A stretch of 64,000 nt of DNA, from positions 69,194,682-69,258,681 of the forward strand of contig CM069453.1 of NCBI GenBank assembly GCA_035610835.1, given 5' to 3'. Below, in pieces: positions 1-12,100 of this stretch. This DNA is from Ophiura sarsii (lineage: Eukaryota; Echinodermata; Ophiuroidea; Amphilepidida; Ophiuridae). The translations under genes were made by a program, and so were the position numbers. Within the stretch, counting starts at the first letter, position 1. Each line of letters opens with the position of its first letter. The notes beneath the pieces are model-generated. The model was given only the letters and a program-made list of their open reading frames with translations. It did not search any database and was not told the origin of the DNA.

Positions 1-600
1 CTTTTGAGATTTATAAGAGCTACTGTGAACCAGATGAGTTCATAGTCTTTTGGATTTCGCCCTGGGTCGTGATGTATGGCAATCCCTTCTAAACAGTTAG
101 TAGACAGACAGTATGTAAATTGCAAAATCCCTAATGTGTACAGAACACTGTGGATGTCACTATAATTATACTGCATGCAGAAGGCTGGAAAGTGTAAAAT
201 CTAGTAAGCATACACCATTATTGTTTGAAACCAGACAATTTGAATATATTGAGGTGGAGAGAAAAATGGGACTGCATGTTGAATATATGAGCATTGTGTT
301 ATGGTTAGGATTAGTTGGAGTTTGTATGATATGTATAAAACTGAACTGTCATGTGTTAATTATTAGAATGAAGCTATTGAGCACTATTTGTCTGATTTGT
401 ATTTATTTTTTGCAAGGGGTGTTGTAGCTTATCCTAAACATGCACAAACTAACAAGTGCATTTTTGGCATGCTGATACAACCTTGTACAGTAATAAGATC
501 AACAAGACAAACTACTGCTTATATTTCAAGTTTAAGGTCTGTCATAGTTATTTCTTGGGTGCGGATCAGAAATTGATGACTTCGCTCAATTTCTATGTTT
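1..600. other. No gene recognised
   Basis: AT-rich sequence with short unrelated reading frames. No exon of the death-ROC gene and no repeat with clear borders is seen. Confidence 0.4.
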
Positions 601-605
601 GTTTT

Positions 606-741
606 TACCCAGGTCCCTGGTCCAATCCGGGTAAGACCCTGGTTGAGCGGTAGTGTGAACAGAAAATCACATGCAAAATGATCTGGGTCAATTTTTGTCC
701 CAACCCAGTGAGTAACAGGGTAGAACCAGGGTCCTAGGTAA
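606..741. mobile_element. Small inverted-repeat element (MITE-like)
   Basis: The left end ACCCAGGTCCCTGGTC is matched in inverted orientation, imperfectly, by GAACCAGGGTCCTAGGT at the right end. It is about 136 bp with no coding sequence. Borders and family are uncertain. Confidence 0.4.
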
Positions 742-744
742 ATG

Positions 745-2240
745 TCCAAAAGCTGTGAATTCATAAATTAGATAAAGAGTAATCCTACCCTAACCTATAT
801 TGCAATTTCAGAATAATTACCTTTATGTATTTTGGGAATAATGACCCTTCGGAATAACGACCTTTACATTTATTCACATATTTATTTTAGGCCCAGCAAG
901 GATAAATAGCCTAAAATGTGCCCAGGTTTCCTTTTTTGGATAAGATATCATATTTTGAGCTACAGAAGGATTCACACCACTAAATAAATAATGGAACAGT
1001 CCACGAAAGGCCTGTTGAATTGGTTTGGATGACCCTCCTCTAAGTGAAATATATAAAAATGCTTTAAAAGTAGTGTTATTGGCCAAACTTTTGATCGGAT
1101 GATATTAAATAAAGATTATCAAACAATATCAGTGCAAACTTTCTTCTTTGACTACTTTTGTGTGATTTTATAGTCATTTTAGAAACTTCAAATAATTGAT
1201 TAGAATTGCTTAGACATAGGCTAGGCCTGGGCAGTCTACAAACATGCGTATCTTCGACGGTGCTTATCTCGAAAATGTTGCCTTGCCTTGACCTTATATT
1301 TGTTGTTGTTTGCAGGACAGCCAAGACTATGATCTTCACACAAAATGCAAAGTTGAAGCAACCAGTTGCTTTATAAGCGAGAAAATGGTGTATAATTATG
1401 GTCCATTCTACACAGTAAGCATAGGGAATTTTATTAGTGGTGTGAACCCATAAGATCAGTGCCATTACCCGGTCAAACAGCAACCAATTTGACGGCACAA
1501 ATATTGTTTGTGTTATATCGCAAAGAAAAAAGTGTTTTTGACTATAGGCCCAATGCCCAATTTTAAGTGTTTGAATTTTGAGAACTTCATTGTTCCCGTC
1601 ATACAATGAGAGAGAAGCAAAAATGGGGTTGTTCAGTGATACCCATTGAAAAATACACCCTGTTGTTATGGCAACCGTGCTGTGACAATTAATGATAGTT
1701 CATTGGCAAACTTGAAAACAATGACATAATATATATAATTATACATACTTGTTTCCGTCGGCCAAAGCAAAGGTGGAAAATGAGTGTGATTGTTGATTAA
1801 GGTTGCAGTGCTGTGATGATACATGTTGAGATATAGAATGGCGTATAGTAAATGTACTAGCTGGATTGGCGTGGATAATCTAACTATCGAAAATGTTAAG
1901 ATGACGTCATAATAAAATGGACCGTCAAACAGCCATGCCATGAACCTTATTGAATACTTTATGGATACCTAATTGCATGTAAAATAAGTCAGAGACCTCA
2001 TTGTTATCTCCAAATTTCTCCAGGAGCTATAGTGCCAAGAAGTATCCAAGAACTTATGGTTGCTCTTAGATTGTTCTAGATACTTACTGGAGCTAGTGCC
2101 TAGAAGTATCCAATAACCATTGCTGTTTGTGGATACTTAATGGAGCTAGTGTCAAGAAGTCTCCAATTAGGTTACCGGAGAGCTACAGAAAAAATCTGTA
2201 AAAAATATTATCGCGATTCTTGGTACCTTAATGGACACAC
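745..2240. other. Non-coding, probably intron or gene-flank sequence
   Basis: No exon recognised on either strand. The 176-codon open frame at 1076-1606 (minus) has no recognisable domain and no plausible flanking splice sites linking it to the gene. At 1971-2170 there are degenerate repeats of the type CTAGTGCCAAGAAGTATCCAA. A phrase near 1971 (GCATGTAAAATAAGTC) recurs slightly changed at 2754, just outside the next element. Confidence 0.4.
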
Positions 2241-2241
2241 C

Positions 2242-2749
2242 TTAGGGCGCGTTCCCACTGTGGCTGTTTGATACCAGGACGTGGACTCGATGCTACATCG
2301 AGTCTACTTCAAGCCTAGTGGGAACGCGCAATAAGGGGGTTCGACTCTACATCCACGATGTAGGGTCGAATCCTACTCGAAGAGGTAGTCTCGTACCTAG
2401 GACGTGGTATCAAAATCGCTAGTGAGAACGCGTTTACATATATCGTATGTGGACTCGTACCACTTGTTCCACAATAACAATAGCAGTTCCACTGCGCCGC
2501 CGTCAGTCGCGCGCTTCAAAAGGCAATTTCACGCGGCCAAATGTCATGCACGCGTGGTAATTTACGCAGTAAGTACGCACGGCGCACTCGCTTAAACTTG
2601 TAAACAAGTAACATCCGGGTAAGTGGACTCGATACCACATCGGTATTTTGATGTATGTTATCGCACAATGAGAACGCAGCATCAATGTTATGCATGTAGA
2701 CTCGCACTTATGTACGAGTCCACATTCGCACAGTGAGAACACGCCCTAA
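2242..2749. mobile_element. Non-autonomous TIR element, 508 bp
   Basis: Ends are TTAGGGCGCGTTCCCACTGT on the left and its near-inverse (CACAGTGAGAACACGCCCTAA) on the right, with two mismatches in 21 bp. The interior repeats GTGGACTCG and GATGTAG-type phrases in both orientations and has more CG dinucleotides than its surroundings. There is no transposase. No clear target duplication was found, so the superfamily is left open. Confidence 0.6.
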
Positions 2750-3036
2750 TTTGCATGTGAAATAAGTCTGAGAGTGCCAGTTGCTCTCCTGGTTATCGTC
2801 AGGAAACGGTAAAAAGTATTCTGAGTATTAAAACGGTGCTTTATTTTTCTATGGGTGGGTACATGCTATGGGAACCTTTAATAGCATGTGTCCTATTATA
2901 CCTTTGCACCTACACCCACCCCTAAAATGTGCATGAGGGTAAATAGGGTAGCCCCCCCCCCCCCAATGTAGGCTTTAATGAAGGTGTTAAGTGTGAAAAA
3001 AAGAAATAGAATACACATTATATGTTTGGCCCATAC

Positions 3037-3180
3037 CTTCTCTTGTCTCATGTAGTATTGACGGTTTTTAACAGCCTCTGCCACGGACCGTTCAAATTTG
3101 AACCGACACAATTCAATCTTTGTTCTCATATATGGCTCCTGACTGGCAATAGAGGCTATTTTCTCTCTCATCTCTTTCAA
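3037..3180 (-). CDS. Exon 11: start of COR region (last exon in window)
   Basis: The acceptor is TTTTTACCCACAG and the donor GTATGG. This phase 0/0 exon of 144 bp encodes LKEMREKIASIASQEPYMRT, then a segment with KFERSVAEAV and RQYYMRQEK. The helix plus PYM and a downstream FE-type helix resemble the junction from ROC into COR. No convincing next exon was found between 1 and 3036, so the remaining COR domain probably lies left of the window. Confidence 0.75.
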
Positions 3181-6100
3181 CTGTGGGTAAAAATATACAG
3201 TATACATAGATATATACGGTGATCAATTGAGAATTTGCCAGTAGTTTTAAAATCCATTATTTACATTAGATTTTGTGAGAGTGACAATACTAAACAAGAA
3301 TCGCTCCGTTTAATTACAATGGGTCTCAATACTTGTATCATAAAAGAACAACAAATCTTTCTTGATTACTGGAGCGTTCAATGTCACCATGAAACCTTTG
3401 TCAGCAGAGTGATGTTAAACCGTTTAGTTTTATTCTTTTTATTTCATATAGAATATAACCATTGCCAGGTCAACTGGCTCACGCTAACTTTGTTATTCCT
3501 CCCACTGATCACATTGATCATATCACAAAGCCAATGGCAGCATCATAATTTGGAACAAATGTATGGGACCTACAATCAAGGAAAATAATAGTTGGCACAC
3601 TTGATACAATTTAATACAACTATCACTGTGCTCACAATAGAGAACCGACTTGGGACATAGCACTCTTTAACAGCACACAGAGGTCTCCCCCTCTCTCTCA
3701 TCCTTCCCCACCCCCATCAATCAATGTTGAGAGAGCTGCCAAAGCTTCTGATGACATGTGGCTCGGATCAACATTGCCTCGGGGGAGAGGGGCACTTTTC
3801 CCCTTAATTGGGACAAAGTGTGCCAACCTTTTTTTCCTTGATTGTCTGAGCGAAATGCTAAATTCACCATCTGATATCAGTGTTTTGCCTATAACTTCCA
3901 AACGGAATGTCGGATTGTGATCAGATTTCGCCAAATTATTCACAGGAGTAGTGTTAATATTTCCTGAAATTGACGCGTATGAGTCAAGTCATTTAAGGAT
4001 TGGTCACTCAGTACTATGGTTGCATATACGTAAAAACATGTTATTTCAGAGTTGACAAAATGTATAAAAAATTGAACCTAATAAAGTGCCAAAATATATG
4101 TGTCTAATTCAGTCTTTTTGTACTTATAAAAGGTATCACAAAAGTGTTGCATGTTTTGTTTTGACAATAAACCAAAGTTGTCAAGCCATGCGTACACCGT
4201 AATAATACGCCTATATCTTTTTTTTTAAAAACGAGTAAATCAGCAATGATTGTTGAATAACATGATTAATATACTTTCCACGCGGCAGGCAGCTGCAGAC
4301 GACATTCCAAAATGTCACCAATTGTTTCAAAAATGTCTAGATTATTGAATTTCATCACCATATTTGGAATCACCTTGACAAATGCATTAAACTAAGTACA
4401 AACATTCCTAGTATTGTTCAGTAACCCTTGTGATAGACTTTGAAAGTTGGGAAAGGTTTCTGAAAAATCTGTTTTGTGTATGGTAAAAATAATAGCCGTG
4501 TGGAAAGTGTTAAATACAGCAAAACATTAACAAAATCAAGAACGTTATTATCATTCAACAAATATATAGATGACATAATGATAGTGGCGATCAAAAACAA
4601 TAATGGATATTATGATCGTTAGACATATTAAGAAAATGAAATAAATAAAGATCGTTTATCAAACAGAAGTTTGAACAAGGAATCGAACCCAGGACCAATG
4701 CGTGGAAGTCTCACGGCAGAACCATTACACCAAACGGTTTGTATGCATGCTGTAACTGACTTTTACTTGTTCAATGCACGTGTATTGTCATTGCGTAATG
4801 GTGATTCATTGCCAACGGTTCACCATGAAAAATGATCAAATGTGTCATTATTACGACATGCCGAACTGTTTTTTCCATGGATAGTTGATTAGTGGACCAA
4901 AACCCGTCTTATAGACCGTTTTAAAGAAAATAGGAATCACTGCATACCTACTTCCGAACGGTTCACCACCGATGAAATAAAATAAATCTATAGTGTCATA
5001 TATTTATTATTTTATCACGGTGAACCGTTGAAACATACATATGATGCGACTCATTTCTTCCCATAAATAGCCTTTAAGTTTAAAATAAGTTCAATATACA
5101 CTAATCCATTGAAAAAACAATTCTGCATTTCATAATAATGACAAAATCAGATGATTTGTGACGGTGATCCGTTGAGAATGAATCACCATTCATATACATG
5201 ACTTATATAAGTAGTATATAATTGACGCGCAATAACAGATCAAGCCCGTCTAGTGTAGCGGTTAGCTATCAGGCTTTGAGTTTTGGTGGCCCGGGTTCGA
5301 ATCTCCGGAAGGTATTTGATTTTGTTTAATTTGCTTTTAATGGTTGATTTATTTATTTTTGTATTTAATTGATTGATAATTTAGACCCACATTTTACGCT
5401 GTTTTTTAAATCATGGTCACGGTATCTTACATAATTATAAGCCTACATTATTATGGTACTAAAAGGATGCACATGATGTTCACAGTTTTCCAAGAATTTA
5501 TGTAAATGAATTAATTATTTTTCATATGTGACTAACAGGGATTAGTTTGTTGATTTGTTATACTGATGTTTTTATAAAATGCATTGAATTCAGGACGTAC
5601 TTATATCTTAATAATAATGTTAAGCGAATAAAAAACTTTAAAAATAAAAACATGACTTTTCTAATCCTTATACACATGTAGTAAAATGCGTGTGAACAGT
5701 CATTTCAAAATGATTTTTCGTTCTTCTATCTTATATAGATAGGGCTTCTTCTTCATGTTGCATTCTTTTGTATGTGACTTTATTTATTTCCCATAATGGC
5801 ATTTTGTAATGCCACGAAAACATAACATGTCATTGTCTCCTCAATTGCTATCTTCTGAAGAAAGTAATATTTACACGACCCATACTAATTCAAGTAATTG
5901 CCTATTATTATAGACATACATGTATAGCCCCACACAGTTATCATACATAGGGCTTAGTATTTAATGAGCAGTCCTTAATACACTGTTGTGTGAACTTATA
6001 TGCCGTTTGTCAAATGTTGATTATAAATAAATTATTGAATACACCAAATATAATTGTGCTTCAACATTTTGTTTTAAATCCATTAGGATAAATTGTAAAC

Positions 6101-9100
6101 AAATAACATGTTTTTACGTATATGCAACCATAGTACTGAGTGACCAATCCTTAAATGACTTGACTCATACGTGACAATTTCAGGAAATATTAACACTACT
6201 CCTGTGAATAATTTGGCGAAATCTGATCACAATCCGACATTCCGTTTGGAAGTTATAGGCAAAACACTGATATCAGATGGTGAATTTAGAATTTCGCTCA
6301 GACAATCAAGGAAAATAATAGTTGGCACACTTGATACAATTTAATACAACTATCACTGTGCTCACAATAGAGAACCGACTTGGGACATAGCACTCTTTAA
6401 CAGCACGCAGAGGTCTCCCCCTCTCTCTCATCCTTCCCCACCCCCCATCAATCAATGTTGAGAGAGCTGCCAAAGCTTCTGATGACATGTGGCTCGGATC
6501 AACATTGCCTCGGGGGAGAGGGGCACTTTTCCCCTTAATTGGGACAAAGTGTGCCAACCTTTTTTTCCTTGATTGTAGGCTTGAACAAGTAACTCCGAGT
6601 TACTATCGTGATGTCAATGAATGATCTTTACCTCTGAATCATTCTGGTCCTTGGAATTATTGTCTATACTATAAAGCCCAATTACGTGCTTTCCATATGG
6701 TTTGCCAGCAATCTTGTCTTGGATTTTCTTTAACTGTTTGGCGATCTAAAACAAAAGAAAAACAAAGCACATTAAACATTCATATAGCAATTTTTATGTT
6801 TACTTATACCACCATTACATGGCTTGATTGTACAAGCTTTGATTTGGCTTAGTTAATGCAAAAAGAAACGATACTATGGTTATGAGGCCATGAATATTAA
6901 TGAGTTAGACTGGGAAAATGGCAACATGCTTCATTTATGATAATACAAACCAAAGGTCAAGTTCTTCAAATTTACGAGAAACAAGATATCGCTGAACTTA
7001 TGCAGCATTATCTGTTGACCTGGAGTGGGAATACTCACAGATAGACGCCAAACCAGAAGACTGGTCATCCTTCACAAAGCTATCCACGGTCACCTATCCA
7101 TCCCAATTGGTAACCTCACCCAGCCAACAACACAGACCTCACGGCATACTAACTCTCAAGCCTTCAAAACAATCTCCGCATCAAAAGATTGTTATAAATT
7201 CTCATACCTGCCAAAGAATATCAGAGACTGAAACAGTCTCCCTGACTCAATTGTCACACTAACTGACAGTGAACAATTTAACGACACAACCAAAGTTTAC
7301 CTCGCAACTAAACAAGACTAAGCAACCAACCCAAGTAGAACTGCATGCACAACGAACCCTACCCGCTTGGTTCCAGTGGAACGTTGGCCAGTACAACAAA
7401 AGAAGAAGAAGAAGACCTAAAATACTCATTATGCACAACATTTGGCTCTGGATTAGATTTTGAGGGTTAAATCAAATAATATTTATACCATCAAACGCTA
7501 ATATAAATTCCTAAGTTTTAGGAATGTGTGTATTTTAGGAATAATATAACTAGTTACCAGTTTCTTCCTTTCTTCTGGATCAAGACTGATCTCGTTGCTG
7601 TGAGTTCCAATGACAAATATTGGAGGAGATGTGTGAGTTCTGGTTTCTTCATCTTCAGGCTCAGTTGATTTAGTAGCATAGGCAAAAATTGACTGCATCC
7701 AAAAATCTAGGAAATCAAGTCCTGTAAAATCCTGTAGTACTGACTGGTCAATGAGATATGGAAAATGATAAAACATAAATCTTCACATTTCACGTGGTCT
7801 TAAGTTTTACTGACTGTATCCGAGACTAATATGTGACCTGTCACATCAAAATGGACATGTTGAAGGCACGACTCCAATTTGAGTTACACATATCAGCTAA
7901 AAGAGCACATTTTAAGCTTTAAAATGATACCTTATTGAAGGAAATCGGATTTTGGAATCACAAGATAAGTTTCAAGAACCATATTTTTTACTATTATTTT
8001 CTTTATATTTCACCAACTTGATTGGCTTCTATTTCAAAACTGTGTTTGCCGACAACATGCCCTTTTTGATGCAACTGGTCACATATAACAAAAGACTTAT
8101 GAAGTGCCCATTCATACCATCATCCATCATGTAGGCCTACAGTCCACGGCATTGTTATAGTTGATGGCCAATAAATTATCATCATTCAATTCAATGTATA
8201 TATCACAACCTCATCCATTGAGTAGTAGCGTGCTATTTTGAATCCAGTGTTATATAAGTATTACAATTTTCTAAATAACCTGAACACCCTTTAGTATGGG
8301 ATGATTATACATTTATATTGCTGAAATTATGGCATTCCGATGAAGTATGTCAATTAAAACCTGATGACATTCTTGAACATATAAACAATGTATTATGATA
8401 CATAAAGTTTGTGTTTAGATTTAACATGAAAGTTTAGATTTAATATGAAAGTTTAGATTTAATATGAAAGTTTAGATTTAATATGAAAGTTTAGATTTAA
8501 TATGAATTGAAACACACAATATGATATTTTGAAGAATGTTTTTTATGAATATATAGTAGGGTCTAGAATGGCAATTCCGTGACCATTCTCTGGCTAGTAA
8601 GGTTTGACGATTGATTTGACATCTATGAACCATAAAGAAAAAAATAAGCTTTAATGCCCCTCGCAAAAATTCCCGGGGTTTTTCGCTAGAGGCGAAAATC
8701 CAAAATGGCCGCCATACAGGGGCCCAAAAATTCAAATGACTTTAATTAAGCTAAAAAGCACACCAAATTGTTCGGCTGAGCACAAGGATTCCGAAAAAGT
8801 ATAGTTTGCACTACTTCCGATGTTTGGTTAACGAGTTATCGGGTAAAACGTAAAAAGGTTGTTGACCTTTACATATGGGGTCAAAATTTAAACTTTCAAA
8901 AGGTCAAGGTATACTGACCTATATAGAATCTGACCTTTTGACCCCTTTATAAGGTACAACAGACACTTTAGGTAGTAAAAACTATCATTTCTGGAATCCT
9001 TGCAATCAGACGAACAATTTGAGATATTATTTTTCAAAATCGGACCAAGTTTAAATTTTGACCCCATATGTAAAGGTTACGTTTTACCCGATAACTCGTT

Positions 9101-12100
9101 AACCAAACATCGGAAGTAGTGCAAACTATACTTTTTCGGAATCCTTGTGCTCATTTCTCCACAATTGTACAACATATGTGTTCATATTTTCAGATCAAGA
9201 TCTCATATACATTTTAAAGGTATCTGGGTACCAATACCAAAAATTATAAGGGTCCAAGGGGCAGAAAGCCAATGCATTTTGAAAATATATTTAAAAAACC
9301 TAAGATCTATCAAATTTTAAGGCCAAAACCCCATTACATCTATACATTTTAAAACTATATTATATTAATATTCCAAATGTCACAAAATACATATAAAATA
9401 AATTTAGGGTTAATGTTTTACGCTAATTTTTATGAACGAGACTTTTATAGAACTAATGTTGGGGTATAAAATTGCAATTTTTCAACAACAAAATGTTCAT
9501 TCCCTAAATAGGTAATTCGTCATGCTATACAAAGAAAAATTAAAAATGTGTAAAACAAGATGGAGAAACTGATAAGTATCAAATAAACATCAGGATCACA
9601 GTCACCCCAACACTTCTTCCAAGAGACCAGACAATCGCGCAGTACAAGACTGTAGCGCCGTAATGATTTGAAGTGTGTAGGTAGGTTGGGTTAAGATAAG
9701 ATAAGTTCACTTACTTTGTGTTTACCACTATTCCATATTTTGTGTTTCTTACTGTCCGCTACTTTATTATCAAGATCAAGACTTAGGTCAAAAACAACCA
9801 GGTAGATAGCACGATGACGTAGAAAAACCTGTGTGCAGAAATTGAGAAATGAATGTAAATATCTAATTAAACCAAAACCATGACCTTCTAAATAAATAAT
9901 ATATAGACTCCGACAAAATAAATTAAGGTTTACCAGCCAAATGACGGACCCCATGCTGGTATAATAGCTTGGAGAGGGTGGCCCAAGTCCTAAAACTAAC
10001 ACCCTAGCAAATACTCAAATTCTAACTGTTCTGACACCGATGGGCAACTGTAAGGACTACCCTAGCATACAAAGATGTTATGTACCCACCGATAAACAAA
10101 AATAGCATTGCCTTGTACCTCCTGATCAAAAAAAAGGCAGAAGAGGCCAGTCCATCCTATACCAAAAAGTCTGGCAAATGGTGCCGCATTCTCAACCTGA
10201 ACTGTCTCAACAAGTCCATAAGGCCATTCCCCATGGAGTCATTATTTGCAATTCTCCAGGAGCTTCAGAAAGACTGGTGGGGAGCGTTCCTATATCTTTG
10301 AAATGACATCCTCCATGTACCAGTACTAGCTTCAGACAAGAAGTGGCTAGGTTTTGACATTGGGAAAGAACCATACTACATTCAATGTTCCATTCAGGCT
10401 GTCCACTGATCTGGGGATTTGTGAAGGTAGTCACAGATCATCTGCGCAAGGGACAAATTTTACCTGGACAACGATTCATCAGAGCAACCCCTCCGAGTCT
10501 CATCAGAAAATAGCAGAGACAACGCAGCTACATGAAGTCCAGTCTTGTCCCAGCCCAACATGTCTGCTTCTGCAGGTATGCCCAAATCACGTCATCACAT
10601 TGATTTGTTGGCATAAAAGTCATGCATATGCATGAGATGAATTATCTGTCTCGTATTCAGTCAATAGTCTCTTGTTGGGAGTGTATAATATTGGCAAGAG
10701 GGTGCGACCTGGATGCGACATGAAATGACTAAATTTAGGTTTTAGCTTGGGATCACAAACACTTGATCATAAAATAATCCACAAAATAATTGCCAGCGTT
10801 ACGCTTAGAACGGTAACAAATTCACTGTTTGGCACCAAATACAGTGCATCTGTGCCCTTCATATGCATTGTGTACAGCGCTCCCCACTGCGCCATATCCA
10901 TGGCAGCGCATGCATTCGGTATTTGATGCGTCACATCAACTACAACTTGTGTTGATCGTTATTTGCCATATGTGAGTCGATCGATTCTCGCAAGTAATGG
11001 AGTCACCTATACCTGCACCTATGGATGAGTTGATGCAGAGAACCAAGGTGTAGGGAACCAGCATAGGAGCATGGTCTTGGATTTCATGGATGGACCGACA
11101 TTTCCTACAGACTTTTACGACGTGTTTGCCTTTTGTATGGTACCACACTGCACCAGCAAGGGCATGGATGCGTCTCGTAGGGCCTTATTGGAAGTATATT
11201 GGGTTTTTTTGTTCACTGCATCAAAATGTATGTTTTTGATTAACCTCATTACATGTTCTTATCACTAATGACTACATTTAAAATGTTGTGTCATTTTTGA
11301 GAGTCCTTGGGCTGATTCCCATTCAAATCCAGAGGTTTTTTTATTAAATTTGACCATTGCATAAAAATGTCATATAGGGTAAAGTCGCCAGTTTTCGGTC
11401 AGCGCCTATTTTCAGTCACTTCGCCCAAATCGTGTAATGAAAATGACCTCGTCGTTATAACTGACGGCTAGAAAACCGCCGCATAGTTGATGCCTGTTAT
11501 TGCTTTAAAATGGTGACGACCGATGCAATTACACAATTTTGGCGAAAGTGACCGAAAATAGGCGCTGACCGAAAACTGGCGACTTTACCCTGCATCAATT
11601 TTAGTAGAACCGTAAAACGGGGTGAATCGGGACAGATTGAGCATGGTTTTGATTGTTTTTTTTCTTTCTGTAGCCTCGTTTGCCACAGTCATTGGTACAT
11701 TTTATGTCCACACATAAGATCTACATGCTGGTAATGTTAAATTTAGTGTATTAAAAGTGCTTCACCCCTTTTTTTTAAAAAAAGTGACTGTCCCGATTCA
11801 CCCCGAGTTTGGGGTGAATCGGGACAGCAGGGAAATAGTGTTTGATGAAGGTTTAAATTAATTTTTGTCCCCTTTATCCCCACAAATGGGTAGATGGGGA
11901 CTTTAAACAAGTTTTAGTCACATTTCTTGTAAGGTTTTGATCCAAGTTCTGGCTTGTATTGATGTGGCAAATATTGTCCCGATTCACCCCAATTTCAAAC
12001 TCTCAAATTTGAAAATCACACAAATCTACAAAATTAAGGTTTTAATTAATTTGTGTCCCCTTTATCCCCACAAATGGGGTGGATGGGGACTTTAAACAAA

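Larger units (their letters stand above)
3573..6575. mobile_element. 3.0-kb composite inverted-repeat element
   Basis: The element is flanked by TA on both sides (3571-3572 and 6576-6577). Layout: outer block 3573-3844, inner arm 3845-4046, core 4047-6100, inner arm 6101-6302 (inverted copy of the first), outer block 6303-6575. The outer blocks are near-identical but in the SAME orientation, whereas the inner arms are inverted. Each outer block is itself bounded by short inverted repeats beginning CAATCAAGGAAAA. No transposase is visible. The TA borders suggest a Tc1/mariner-type or similar transposase, which is inference. It sits in the intron between exons 10 and 11. Confidence 0.72.

Noticed and set aside
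1076..1606. 176-codon open frame on the minus strand
   Set aside because: No recognisable domain, no splice link in phase with exon 11, and composition like the flanking non-coding DNA.
4672..5312. Two functional tRNA genes
   Set aside because: A and B boxes are present, but anticodon and T arms do not fold properly; treated as tRNA-derived repeats.
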